A program made the translations under genes and the position numbers. The notes below the pieces were generated by a model. That model was not told the origin of the DNA. It worked only from the letters and a program-made list of their open reading frames with translations, and searched no databases. A stretch of 37,139 bases of DNA, taken from contig JBGTCD010000129.1 in the NCBI GenBank assembly GCA_041749015.1, forward strand, positions 1 through 37,139, given 5' to 3'. Positions within the stretch are counted from its first letter, which is position 1; every line of letters starts with the position of its first letter. Of the stretch, positions 7,476 through 16,273 are shown piece after piece. This stretch comes from JBGTCD01 sp041749015 (GTDB lineage Bacteria > Bacteroidota > Bacteroidia > Cytophagales > Cyclobacteriaceae).

Positions 7476-8432
7476 ATGATTAAGATCTTAATTTTAGGAG
7501 GTTTAATTATATTATTATCAACTTTCAATAGTTGTAATAATGATGATTTTGATGAAATTCCTTCAAGTGAGGAACGTATAGAGAAATATCTGGCTGATAA
7601 TAATATAGATGCTGAATTCGATCCAAGAGGCTTTTACTATCGGCCCCTGGTTACTAATCAAATGGGTAAACTGATTGAATCCGGGGACATTGGCGCTATT
7701 TATTATGAATTATCTAGATTAGACCAGGTCATTATTGAATCCTTAGAGGAAGGAGATGGTTTGCCGGTAAAGTTTCGATTTGGTAATGAGCAGTTGCTGC
7801 CAGTAGGGTTGGAGTTTGGGCTTTCAATGATGCGGGTTGGAGAAACTTATGAATTTTATCTCACCCATCAGATTGCCTATGGTAACCTGCAGTTTGGAGA
7901 AGATCTTCCGGCTTTTTCACCGGTAATTTTCACCGTGACACTCGACAATATTAATGATAATGCAGCGGAGGCTGAATTTCAGAATGGACTCATTGAAACT
8001 TATATAGAAGAGGAGGAACTTGATCAGGAAGATATCCTGGTCACGGATACCGGTTTAAGGTATTTTATCATGGTGTCTGGAGATGGTGATCATCCTGTTA
8101 GTAATGATAGAGTAAAAGTCAACTATACTGGTAAGTGGTTAGATGGGGATGTTTTTGATACCTCCTATGAGCTGGTAGCTACCGCCAATGATATACTTGA
8201 TCCTAATCGGACTTATGGCCCGTTTACTTTTACTTTGGGCACAGGGCAAGTCATCAAAGGTTGGGATGAGGGAATTAAATTATCCCGAAAGGGTGAAAAA
8301 GCGATTTTAATCCTTCCTTCAATGCTCGCATACCCCAGCAACTTAACAGTACTTCCTATGAAGTTTAGCAATGTCAGTATTAATCCATTTGATGTATTAG
8401 TTTTTGAAATAGAGTTGGTAGATATCGAGTAA
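7476..8432 (+). CDS. FKBP-type peptidyl-prolyl isomerase lipoprotein 2 (divergent)
   Basis: 318 residues, a tandem paralogue of the preceding gene with the same plan: lipobox F-N-S-C with Cys20, a degenerate N-terminal FKBP-like domain (about 65-170), and a C-terminal FKBP domain (about 190-318) with V-N-Y-T-G, V-F-D-T-S and V-I-K-G-W-D-E motifs and the same N-R-T-Y-G-P-F insertion. The terminal loop that normally carries G-x-x-x-I-P is rebuilt: after L-A-Y-P it has a hydrophobic stretch in place of G-G-x-I-P-P. Catalytic activity is therefore less certain, and a chaperone-like or structural role is possible. The gene is AT-rich at its start. rdgB follows after three bases. Confidence 0.9.
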   Translation: MIKILILGGLIILLSTFNSCNNDDFDEIPSSEERIEKYLADNNIDAEFDPRGFYYRPLVTNQMGKLIESGDIGAIYYELSRLDQVIIESLEEGDGLPVKFRFGNEQLLPVGLEFGLSMMRVGETYEFYLTHQIAYGNLQFGEDLPAFSPVIFTVTLDNINDNAAEAEFQNGLIETYIEEEELDQEDILVTDTGLRYFIMVSGDGDHPVSNDRVKVNYTGKWLDGDVFDTSYELVATANDILDPNRTYGPFTFTLGTGQVIKGWDEGIKLSRKGEKAILILPSMLAYPSNLTVLPMKFSNVSINPFDVLVFEIELVDIE

Positions 8433-8435
8433 CCA

Positions 8436-9020
8436 ATGAAACTTTGCCTTGCTACCCATAATCCAGGAAAAGTCAGGGAAATGAAGGCAATCTTAGGGGA
8501 TAGGTTTCAAATTTTCAGTCTTGCGGATTTGGGATACGGAGAGGAAATTCTGGAAAATTCTGAGACGCTCGAAGAAAATTCCTTATTCAAGGCCAAAAGC
8601 ATTTTTGAGAAGTTCAATTTACCCACCATAGCCGATGATACCGGATTGGAGATTGAGGCATTACAGGGTGCTCCTGGTGTTTATTCTGCAAGGTATGCTG
8701 GTCCTGACTGTGACCCTGGGGCTAATATCAAAAAAGTACTTGAAAACCTGGGTGGAAATAAAAATCGAAAAGCCAGATTCAGGACCATAATGACGCTATA
8801 TAATACACCTAGGTCACTTCAATTTGAAGGTATTGTGGAAGGTTATATATTGACAGAAAAAAGGGGATCAGACGGTTTTGGTTATGACCCGATATTCGCT
8901 CCGGAAGGTTTTGAAAAAAGTTTTTCAGAAATGAGTGCCAACGAGAAAAACGCCATAAGCCACAGAGGAATTGCATTAAATAAACTGGCCAGTTATTTAA
9001 TTTCTGCAAATGAATTCTAA
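8436..9020 (+). CDS. rdgB: RdgB/HAM1 non-canonical purine NTP pyrophosphatase
   Basis: 194 residues, full length. Hydrolyses dITP, ITP and XTP to monophosphates and keeps deaminated purines out of nucleic acids. Signature blocks: A-T-H-N-P-G-K-V-x-E near the N-terminus, A-D-D-T-G-L-E-I-x-A-L-x-G-A-P-G-V-Y-S-A-R-Y-A-G in mid-protein, F-G-Y-D-P-I-F near 150, and the S-H-R-G-I-A-L tail. The last 11 bases overlap the start of udk. Confidence 0.96.
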   Translation: MKLCLATHNPGKVREMKAILGDRFQIFSLADLGYGEEILENSETLEENSLFKAKSIFEKFNLPTIADDTGLEIEALQGAPGVYSARYAGPDCDPGANIKKVLENLGGNKNRKARFRTIMTLYNTPRSLQFEGIVEGYILTEKRGSDGFGYDPIFAPEGFEKSFSEMSANEKNAISHRGIALNKLASYLISANEF

Positions 9021-9636
9021 AGTAAAAAGACCTTTTATCACCGGCATTACCGGGGGCAGTGCTTCAGGTAAAACGTTGTTTTTAGAAAAAATGCTGGCTA
9101 AGTTGCCTAAAGATAAGGTTTGTCTGATATCGCAGGACAACTACTACAAGCCCAGAGACCAGCAACCTAAAGATGGGCGAGGGATTCATAACTTTGACCG
9201 CCCCGATTCTATTGATTTCCAGGCTTTTGCTAATGACCTCCAACTACTCAGTGAAGGCAAAACCATTACCCGTCAGGAATACACCTTCAACAACCCCAAC
9301 AAAAATCCCAAAATGCTCACTTTTACCCCCACGGCAGTCATTGTAGTGGAGGGGATATTTGTATTCTACCATCCGGATCTGATGAAGCATTTTGATCTAA
9401 AGGTCTTTATCGAAGCCAAGGAGCATGTGATGTTAAAAAGGAGGATTTTGCGGGACAAAATGGAACGGGGTTACGACCTGGATGATGTACTATATCGGTT
9501 TGAACATCATGTAATGCCTGCCTACGATCAGCATATCATGCCGCTAAAAGCTAAGGCAGACATTATCATTCCCAATAATTATTCTTTTGATCGGGCTCTG
9601 GATGTTCTACTCACCTATCTGAAGGAAAAAGTTTAA
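9010..9636 (+). CDS. udk: Uridine kinase
   Basis: 208 residues. Phosphorylates uridine and cytidine for pyrimidine salvage. P-loop G-I-T-G-G-S-A-S-G-K-T at residues about 12-22, then I-S-Q-D-N-Y-Y with the substrate-site aspartate, N-F-D-R-P-D-S-I-D-F, and V-V-E-G-I-F-V-F. It starts inside rdgB in another frame and is the last gene of the nrnA operon. No convincing terminator is visible in the 120 bases after it. Confidence 0.95.
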   Translation: MNSKVKRPFITGITGGSASGKTLFLEKMLAKLPKDKVCLISQDNYYKPRDQQPKDGRGIHNFDRPDSIDFQAFANDLQLLSEGKTITRQEYTFNNPNKNPKMLTFTPTAVIVVEGIFVFYHPDLMKHFDLKVFIEAKEHVMLKRRILRDKMERGYDLDDVLYRFEHHVMPAYDQHIMPLKAKADIIIPNNYSFDRALDVLLTYLKEKV

Positions 9637-9719
9637 AAAGACGTTTCACTATTTAGCTTCAATCATAGTCGCTATAGGTTACCGAAAGGTTAAATTTTTA
9701 CCATCCAAGTAAATATTCC

Positions 9720-9749
9720 TTGTGATTTTATTATTATTCGTTAAATTTG
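9720..9749 (+). promoter_or_regulatory. Consensus Bacteroidota promoter
   Basis: TTG (9720-9722), 19 bases, TAAATTTG (9742-9749): a full match to the TTG-N19-TAnnTTTG pattern of the Bacteroidota primary sigma factor. Predicted transcription start is about 9753-9756, immediately before the ATG at 9757, so the message would be leaderless or nearly so. Confidence 0.65.
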
Positions 9750-9756
9750 TTTCCAA

Positions 9757-10116
9757 ATGAAAAGAGCGACCAGTTTCCATAAGGGTTTAATTTTGACAGC
9801 AGGTATTCTGGCCAGTGCCTTGATTCTTGTTGGGCAGGCTTTTTATTATGAAATACCTGCAAACCAAAAGGAAGCTAGTGGCATATCCTTAAAGGATACT
9901 CCTAAGGAGGATCCTGCTGACCAGGTAGACCTCAAAAAGGCTAATGACGCCATTCTTTCTGTAGCACAGTTTACCATTCAGCATGGTGTTAGTGTGATTG
10001 GGAGCATTCTTTTTGTTAAGTCAAAACCTAAAGGAAATGATCGAAAGGAAAATTTTCTTTCCGGCAAGATCATTCAAAGACTCCTTCGGTTTGCCATCAA
10101 CCCCAACGCCCCTTAA
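9757..10116 (+). CDS. Small membrane-anchored hypothetical protein
   Basis: 119 residues, not recognised. Residues about 9-30 form a hydrophobic segment after a basic start, fitting an uncleaved signal anchor. This is followed by a charged linker rich in K, D and E (about 35-63), a weaker hydrophobic stretch (about 66-87, including V-S-V-I-G-S-I-L-F-V), and a basic tail. It contains a single methionine, so the start is fixed unless an alternative codon is used. It has its own consensus promoter that places the message start almost on the ATG. It lies upstream of secDF on the same strand, 95 bases away, but nothing ties it to secretion. Confidence 0.65.
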   Translation: MKRATSFHKGLILTAGILASALILVGQAFYYEIPANQKEASGISLKDTPKEDPADQVDLKKANDAILSVAQFTIQHGVSVIGSILFVKSKPKGNDRKENFLSGKIIQRLLRFAINPNAP

Positions 10117-10211
10117 CTTAACTTTAAGTTCTTTTAGATTTTCTACCCGTGGATGAGTTCCATGGGCTTTCATTTTTTTATAAGGTTCTAATTTTAAAAT
10201 AATCCATCATC

Positions 10212-13200
10212 ATGAGAAATAAAGGTGCGGTAATCTTTCTTACCATCATTATTACACTGCTATGCATTTATTATCTTTCTTTTACACTTGTTTCGAGGAA
10301 TATCGAACAAGACGCAGTAACCTACGCTACGGAGGAAAGTGGCATTGTAGATTCATATAAAAAGCAAAAATATCTTGATTCACTTTGGAATCAACCGGTT
10401 TACAATCTTTTTGGGATCGAATTCACTTATAAAGAGGTTAAAGAAAATCAGCTTAGTCTTGGGCTTGACCTTCAGGGCGGTATGCATGTGGTGCTGGAGG
10501 TATCACCAGTAGATATTATTAAGGGCCTCGCCGCCAATAGTGAAGATCCGGTAATATTAAAGGCAATTAGTGATGCCAGACAATTGCAAAAGACCAGTAC
10601 CAGTAGTTTTCTGAATTTATTTTATGAGGCGTTTCAGAAGGAACAGCCTGATGGACGACTTGCTACATACTTCGCCTCAGCAGCCAATAAGGACCGTTTT
10701 AGCATCAATTCTTCAGATAGTGAAATCCTGGAGGTGCTTGACAGAGAAGTCGAGGAGGCCATCGAGCGGTCTCTGATCATTCTCAGGACCAGGGTGGATC
10801 AGTTTGGTACTTCTCAGCCTAATATCCAAAGACTTCAAGGTACCGGAAGGATTCAAGTGGAAATCCCCGGAGCCGACAACCCGGAACGTGTAAGAAACCT
10901 GCTTCAGGGAGTAGCAAAGCTTGAATTTTTGGAAGTGGTAGAGCTTGATGAAGTTTTGGATCAAATTTATGCCATCAATGAATTTTTAATTAAAGATGAA
11001 AAAACCAAGAAATCACTTAGGGAGCTGGACGCAGCTGATTCAGTGGAAGCAACAGATGATGACAAGAGCCTTGAAGATCTGCTAGCATCCGATCAGGATG
11101 AAGATGATTTGGAAGTTTCAGATCTTGAAGATATTCTGGCTCAGGATCAGGAAGATGAAGGGGCAGACCCACTCCTTGATTCTCAGGTTTCACCATTATT
11201 AAGCCTTGCCAGAGGCCAGGGGCTGATATATGATGTTAAGGATACGGCCAAAATCAATCAGATTCTTAATAAGAAAGAAGTTAAAGCACTACTGCCAAGG
11301 ACGGTAAAACCCCTTTGGGATGTAAAGCCTATTAGAAATGAAGTTACCGGTGAAGATCTCTTGCAAATCACTTTTGTGAAAGTAGGCAGGGGTGGAAAGG
11401 CCCGCCTTACCGGAGAGGTGATCACCGATGCACGTCAGGACTTTGATGAAAGAGCTTCGCCGGCAGTATCAATGCAGATGAATGCATCGGGTACCAGGGA
11501 ATGGAAAAAAATTACTGCAGAGGCTGCTTCCCGTTCTCCACAAGGAAGGGTAGCCATTGTATTGGATAACCTGATTTACTCAGCCCCGGGCGTACGTGGG
11601 GAAATTCCCAATGGCCGCTCCCAGATTTCCGGTAATTTTACCCTTGAGGAGGCCCGTGACCTGGCAAATGTGCTCAAGGCTGGTTCCCTACCTGCCCCTA
11701 CTACCATTGTGGAAGAGGCCATTATTGGGCCTACCCTGGGCCAGATGGCGCAAAACCAGGGCATGATATCCATATTGGCTGGATTGGGTATTGTAGTGCT
11801 TTTTATGATAGCTTACTATTCCAAGGGTGGGCTCGTAGCCAACCTTGCCTTGTTGTTCAACATATTTTTTATTCTCGGTATTCTGGCGCAGCTCAATTCG
11901 GCCCTCACTTTACCAGGGATAGCAGGTATGGTGCTTACGATCGGTATGGCTATAGATGCCAACGTACTGATCTTTGAGAGGATCCGGGAAGAGTTAGTTA
12001 ACGGAAACAAGCTCAAGGAAGCCATCCGGTTGGGATATGAAAAGGCCTTTAGCTCAATTCTTGACTCGAATGCTACCACCTTCATTACGGCACTGATCCT
12101 TTTTGTTTTGGGTCAGGGACCTGTAAAGGGTTTCGCGATTACCCTTATGATCGGTATTGCCTGTTCTTTCTTTTCAGCAGTATTCATCACAAGAGTCATT
12201 GTGGAGTGGATGACTAAAAAGGGTGATGATAGCAAGATGTCTTTTGTCACCCCGCTTTCCAGAAGTATGCTCAACACACTGAATATCGATTTTCTTTCTA
12301 AAAGGAAAATCGCCTATGTTTTTTCTGTGATCGTTATCGCCATAGGGATGGGATTAATTGCTGTCAATGGCCTTAATCTCGGTGTTGACTTTAAAGGGGG
12401 TCGGTCTTATGTAGTGTCTTTTAATGAGCCTGTTGTGGCTACAGATATGCGGCTTGCCCTGACCGAAAGCTTTGAAAATGCCGGTACAGAGGTTAAAAAC
12501 TTTGGGGCTAATAACCGAATGAAGATCACTACCGCTTATATGGTAGATGATGACTCAGAGCAAGGTGGAGAAATGGTAAAGGCTGCAATGATTAGAGGTC
12601 TGGAAGAATTTACCGGTAAAAAATATACCCCTGAGGAAAATCTTCTTGGAGATGAAACTTTTGTGATTTCAAGCTCCTCCAAGGTCAATCCAACTATCGC
12701 CCGTGATATTAAGTATGCGTCATATCGATCTATTGCATTGTCACTGGTGGCCATATTTCTCTATATTTTGGTGCGATTCAGAAGGTGGCAGTTTGGTCTT
12801 GGCGCTGTAGTGGCATTGTTTCACGATGCATTATTCGTGCTGTCTGTGTTTGCTATTGCTGCTGCATTTGGCCTAGCCTATGAAGTGGATCAGGTATTTA
12901 TCGCTGCCATGCTTACCATTATAGGTTATTCCATTAATGATACGGTGATTGTGTTTGACCGGATCAGGGAATACCTGAATCTTGGGACCAGCACCAATAC
13001 GCTAAAAACCTATAATGACGCTATTAATGGCACTTTGAATAGAACCCTTATAACCTCAGGTACTACCCTATTGGTTATTTTAATACTCTTCATTTTTGGT
13101 GGAGAGGTATTAAGAGGATTTTCCTTTTCATTACTGGTTGGAATTCTTGTGGGTACCTATTCCTCAATCTATATTGCGACTCCTGTAGTGGTCGATTTGG

Positions 13201-13280
13201 ATAGGCGAGTGAAGAAGTCTGTGAAAAAGACTGAACCTATTAGCAAGGAAGGAAAGGCACCTGCTCCGGCAACTGCCTGA
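10212..13280 (+). CDS. secDF: Protein translocase subunit SecDF (fused)
   Basis: 1022 residues, SecD and SecF fused as is usual in Bacteroidota. Uses the proton gradient to help pull preproteins through SecYEG. After the first membrane helix (about 5-27) comes the SecD signature L-G-L-D-L-Q-G-G-M-H-V-V-L (about 82-94) and the periplasmic region, then the SecD membrane block with G-M-A-I-D-A-N-V-L-I-F-E-R-I-R-E-E near 590. The SecF half starts near 690 with L-G-V-D-F-K-G-G-R-S and ends with I-G-Y-S-I-N-D-T-V-I-V-F-D-R-I-R-E. The conserved aspartate and arginine residues of the proton path are present in both halves. A strongly acidic, low-complexity insert (about 262-325) interrupts the periplasmic domain. 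A strong terminator follows. Confidence 0.97.
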   Translation: MRNKGAVIFLTIIITLLCIYYLSFTLVSRNIEQDAVTYATEESGIVDSYKKQKYLDSLWNQPVYNLFGIEFTYKEVKENQLSLGLDLQGGMHVVLEVSPVDIIKGLAANSEDPVILKAISDARQLQKTSTSSFLNLFYEAFQKEQPDGRLATYFASAANKDRFSINSSDSEILEVLDREVEEAIERSLIILRTRVDQFGTSQPNIQRLQGTGRIQVEIPGADNPERVRNLLQGVAKLEFLEVVELDEVLDQIYAINEFLIKDEKTKKSLRELDAADSVEATDDDKSLEDLLASDQDEDDLEVSDLEDILAQDQEDEGADPLLDSQVSPLLSLARGQGLIYDVKDTAKINQILNKKEVKALLPRTVKPLWDVKPIRNEVTGEDLLQITFVKVGRGGKARLTGEVITDARQDFDERASPAVSMQMNASGTREWKKITAEAASRSPQGRVAIVLDNLIYSAPGVRGEIPNGRSQISGNFTLEEARDLANVLKAGSLPAPTTIVEEAIIGPTLGQMAQNQGMISILAGLGIVVLFMIAYYSKGGLVANLALLFNIFFILGILAQLNSALTLPGIAGMVLTIGMAIDANVLIFERIREELVNGNKLKEAIRLGYEKAFSSILDSNATTFITALILFVLGQGPVKGFAITLMIGIACSFFSAVFITRVIVEWMTKKGDDSKMSFVTPLSRSMLNTLNIDFLSKRKIAYVFSVIVIAIGMGLIAVNGLNLGVDFKGGRSYVVSFNEPVVATDMRLALTESFENAGTEVKNFGANNRMKITTAYMVDDDSEQGGEMVKAAMIRGLEEFTGKKYTPEENLLGDETFVISSSSKVNPTIARDIKYASYRSIALSLVAIFLYILVRFRRWQFGLGAVVALFHDALFVLSVFAIAAAFGLAYEVDQVFIAAMLTIIGYSINDTVIVFDRIREYLNLGTSTNTLKTYNDAINGTLNRTLITSGTTLLVILILFIFGGEVLRGFSFSLLVGILVGTYSSIYIATPVVVDLDRRVKKSVKKTEPISKEGKAPAPATA

Positions 13281-13298
13281 TAAATTTATATTTTTTAG

Positions 13299-13331
13299 AA
13301 AAGCCATTCTCATTGGGGAATGGCTTTTTTT
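13299..13331 (+). terminator. Intrinsic terminator of secDF, probably bidirectional
   Basis: Stem of 11 bp (13299-13309 with 13318-13328, core GCCATTC/GAATGGC), loop of 8 bases, then a T-run. The A-run before the core gives a T-run on the other strand, so it can also stop transcription from trkH, whose stop codon is at 13389. Confidence 0.88.
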
Positions 13332-13388
13332 ATATCATTTAAGGCAACTCCATGAGTCTAATGGGCAAATGGTCTCTTATTAGTGGCT

Positions 13389-14843
13389 TTAATTTTTAGC
13401 CCAGAACCAGTAGGAAAACAGTATCATTACTGTAAATATCTCAAGACGACCTACCAACATTAAAAAGGCCAGCACCCATTTCCCAAAATCAGATACATGG
13501 GCAAAATTATTTAGAGGACCTACCGAACCAATTGCAGGACCCACATTTGCAAGTGATGTAGCTGTGGCGCCCATTGCCGAGGTAAAATCCAAACCTGTTG
13601 TGGACATCACAATTGAGCCTACTGCAAATATCAGGATATAGATCATCATAAAGGCGAGAATGTTAAATATGATATCCTGGCTAATAGCTCTGTTGTTGAG
13701 GCGTACCGGCAACACAGCGGAAGGGTGAAGTTGCCGCTTGATCTCCAAAAAACTGTTCTTTACCAGCAATATATGCCTGACTAGCTTAAATCCTCCTGAG
13801 GTAGACCCTGCCATAGCCCCGAAAAAGAGTAATATGAAAAATAGTGTTGTGAGGAAAGGGGTCCAGGAAGTATAATCCGCAGTCACATATCCAGTAGTAG
13901 TGACAATAGATACCACCTGAAACAAAGCGATGCGGAATGAAACCTCAAATCCTGACCAGGTCTCCGAAAATATGATAAATGTGATGAAGATTGACAGAGT
14001 AAGTACCAAAAGAGCATAGACCTTTAATTCTTCGTTTTCGATTATCTTATTGAGCCTTCCTTTAAGTACAAAATATAACAACGGAAAATTGGTGCCAGCA
14101 AGAAACATAAAAACAATGATGATGTATTGAATGTAGGCACTGTCATAAAATGCAATGCTGGCATTTTTGGTTGAAAATCCTCCACTTGACATTGTGGTAA
14201 AAGCATGATTGATGGCGTCATAAAAGGGCATGTCGCCCAGCATCATCAAAACGAGTTGAAGGCCTGTTAGGCCTACATAAATCACCCAAAGCCTCAGGGC
14301 AGTATCCTGAATTCGTGGTTTGAGTTTATCATATTTTATCCCGGATGATTCTGCTGTAAATAATTGCATACCCCCGATACCTAAAATAGGCAATATGGCT
14401 ACCGCCAATACGATAATACCCATACCACCGATCCACTGGGTCATGCTTCTCCAAAATAAAATGCCTTTTGGTAGTGCTTCTATATCTTCGAGTATGGTAG
14501 CACCGGTAGTGGTAAATCCTGAAAAGGTTTCAAAGACCGCATTGGTGAAATTTGGAATAGAACTTGTAAAAATATAAGGTAAAGTGCCAAACAGGGACAT
14601 TACTACCCATCCGAGCGTTACCACCAGATACCCATCTCGTTTTTTGAGGTCCTTGTCTTCAGCTTTGATCACCCCAATTTTCATAATGCCACCTGAGGCG
14701 AGGGTGATCATTCCGGCCAACAATATCGGGAGCCAGTCTTCATTATAGTGAATTGAGAAGGGAATGCAGAGCAGCATCAGGATGCCATTCATGATCAGGA
14801 GCACGCTAATTACACTAATGATGGCTTTTATATTGAACCGCAT
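13389..14843 (-). CDS. trkH: TrkH-type potassium uptake channel subunit
   Basis: 484 residues, a polytopic inner membrane protein of the Trk/Ktr/HKT superfamily. Four P-loop repeats are readable: F-S-G-F-T-T-T-G-A-T, M-S-S-G-G-F-S-T, T-T-T-G-Y-V-T-A-D, and the weaker L-A-N-V-G-P near the C-terminus; the glycines line the K+ selectivity filter. The A-G-S-T-S-G-G-F-K-L-V-R-H segment is typical of TrkH. It starts 19 bases after trkA, so channel and gating subunit are made together. Confidence 0.96.
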   Translation of the reverse strand: MRFNIKAIISVISVLLIMNGILMLLCIPFSIHYNEDWLPILLAGMITLASGGIMKIGVIKAEDKDLKKRDGYLVVTLGWVVMSLFGTLPYIFTSSIPNFTNAVFETFSGFTTTGATILEDIEALPKGILFWRSMTQWIGGMGIIVLAVAILPILGIGGMQLFTAESSGIKYDKLKPRIQDTALRLWVIYVGLTGLQLVLMMLGDMPFYDAINHAFTTMSSGGFSTKNASIAFYDSAYIQYIIIVFMFLAGTNFPLLYFVLKGRLNKIIENEELKVYALLVLTLSIFITFIIFSETWSGFEVSFRIALFQVVSIVTTTGYVTADYTSWTPFLTTLFFILLFFGAMAGSTSGGFKLVRHILLVKNSFLEIKRQLHPSAVLPVRLNNRAISQDIIFNILAFMMIYILIFAVGSIVMSTTGLDFTSAMGATATSLANVGPAIGSVGPLNNFAHVSDFGKWVLAFLMLVGRLEIFTVMILFSYWFWAKN

Positions 14844-14862
14844 TGCCTTTGGTTAATCGGCC

Positions 14863-16203
14863 TTATTTAAAAAATTCTTCTACCTCATGAACACTTTCCG
14901 GCTTGCACAGCACCACTACCCTGTCTTTAGGCCTGACCTGAAAATTTCCCATGGCCGTATAGCCTTCATTATTGCGGATTACCCCTCCAATGATGGCATC
15001 ATGCGGAAAGTCGAGATCACGAATTTCATTTTTAGTAATTTTGGATCCTACAGGCACATTAAATTCCAGGATCTCTGCATCAGAACCGTGAATGCTGGTA
15101 AGTGATATTACCGTTCCTAACCGGACATATCTGAAAATAAAATTAGCAGCAATCAGCTTTTTATTAATCATGGTATCTACCCCGATACTTTGTGAAAGGT
15201 GGATATAGTCGATATTTTCCACAAGGGCAATAGTCTTTTTTACCTTTCTGTTTTTTGCCATCAAACATGAAATGATGTTGGTTTCTGAATTGCCCGTCAC
15301 AGCGATGTAAGCATCCATATCCATAATGCCCTCTTCTTCCATTAATTCTACGTCCCTTGCATCGCCATTAATAACCATCACATCCGGTAGTTGGTCGGCA
15401 AGCACAAAGCATTTATCCTTATTTTGCTCTACTAGTTTTACATTGTAATCCTTAGAGAGGCGCCTGGCAGCGTGGAATCCTACTTTGCTGCCGCCAATAA
15501 TCATTATATTTTTAATTTGAGCGTGCTCCTTTCCTGATAGTGAAATTACTTTTTCCACGCCATCTGGTTGGGCTATAAAATAGGCGTGGTCTCCGGCTCT
15601 GAATTTTGTTTCGCCTTTTGGAATCAGGGTATGTTTGCCTCGCAGAATGGCCACCGTAATAAAATTTTGATCCGGGTTTAAATGGATGGCTTCTATCAGT
15701 GTTTTGCCAACTAGTTCACTATTCTTATCGATTAATAAACCGAGGAGGGAGAGTTTGCCATGATCAAAATCAAAGGTATCAGTAATGGCGACCTCCTTGA
15801 GAAGCCTTTTGATTTCCTTTGCTGCCAGAGATTCTGGTGATATAATCTCATCAATCCCTAATTCACTGAGATCCATAATCTCCTTATCAAAAATAAACTC
15901 TACATTCTGTACTCTGGCGATAGTTTTTTTTGCCCCGAATTTTTTTGCCAAAATACAGGTGATAAGATTATTTTCCTCGAAGGATGTAACCGAAATCAGA
16001 AGGTCTGCATTCTTGACATTAGCTTCCAAAAGGGTTTGAAATGATGAGGAGTTTCCTTTGACGGTAGCCACATCCAGAGACTGGCTGGCAAGGTCAAGCC
16101 GGTCCTGATCATTATCGATGATGATAATATCTTTGGCTTCCCTGGCCAGAAGTTTAGCCAAATGAAACCCTACCTCCCCTGCACCTGCTATAATTATTCT
16201 CAT
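14863..16203 (-). CDS. trkA: TrkA, NAD-binding regulatory subunit of Trk potassium uptake
   Basis: 446 residues, a cytoplasmic RCK protein that gates TrkH in response to nucleotides. It has the duplicated build of full-length TrkA. RCK domain 1 opens with I-I-I-A-G-A-G-E-V-G-F-H (residues 2-13), and a TrkA-C domain lies at about 140-220. RCK domain 2 opens with I-M-I-I-G-G-S-K-V-G-F-H (about 233), and a second TrkA-C domain lies at about 365-446. It precedes trkH in the same operon. A -7 promoter element lies just upstream, so it can be transcribed separately from the gldH group. Confidence 0.97.
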   Translation of the reverse strand: MRIIIAGAGEVGFHLAKLLAREAKDIIIIDNDQDRLDLASQSLDVATVKGNSSSFQTLLEANVKNADLLISVTSFEENNLITCILAKKFGAKKTIARVQNVEFIFDKEIMDLSELGIDEIISPESLAAKEIKRLLKEVAITDTFDFDHGKLSLLGLLIDKNSELVGKTLIEAIHLNPDQNFITVAILRGKHTLIPKGETKFRAGDHAYFIAQPDGVEKVISLSGKEHAQIKNIMIIGGSKVGFHAARRLSKDYNVKLVEQNKDKCFVLADQLPDVMVINGDARDVELMEEEGIMDMDAYIAVTGNSETNIISCLMAKNRKVKKTIALVENIDYIHLSQSIGVDTMINKKLIAANFIFRYVRLGTVISLTSIHGSDAEILEFNVPVGSKITKNEIRDLDFPHDAIIGGVIRNNEGYTAMGNFQVRPKDRVVVLCKPESVHEVEEFFK

Positions 16204-16223
16204 ATTGCCCCAAGCTGGACGTC

Positions 16224-16231
16224 CAAATATA
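16224..16231 (-). promoter_or_regulatory. Putative -7 element of the trkA-trkH promoter
   Basis: Reads TATATTTG on the minus strand, a perfect TAnnTTTG. It predicts a message start about 15 bases before the trkA ATG at 16203. No good -33 TTG is seen. Confidence 0.4.
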
Positions 16232-16273
16232 GGGAATACCTATTCATTCATCACATGAAAACCATATAGATTT

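Noticed and set aside
10115..10130. AACTTAA-CT-TTAAGTT palindrome after the 9757 gene as a terminator
   Set aside because: AT-only stem with a two-base loop and no proper T-run; too weak to support.
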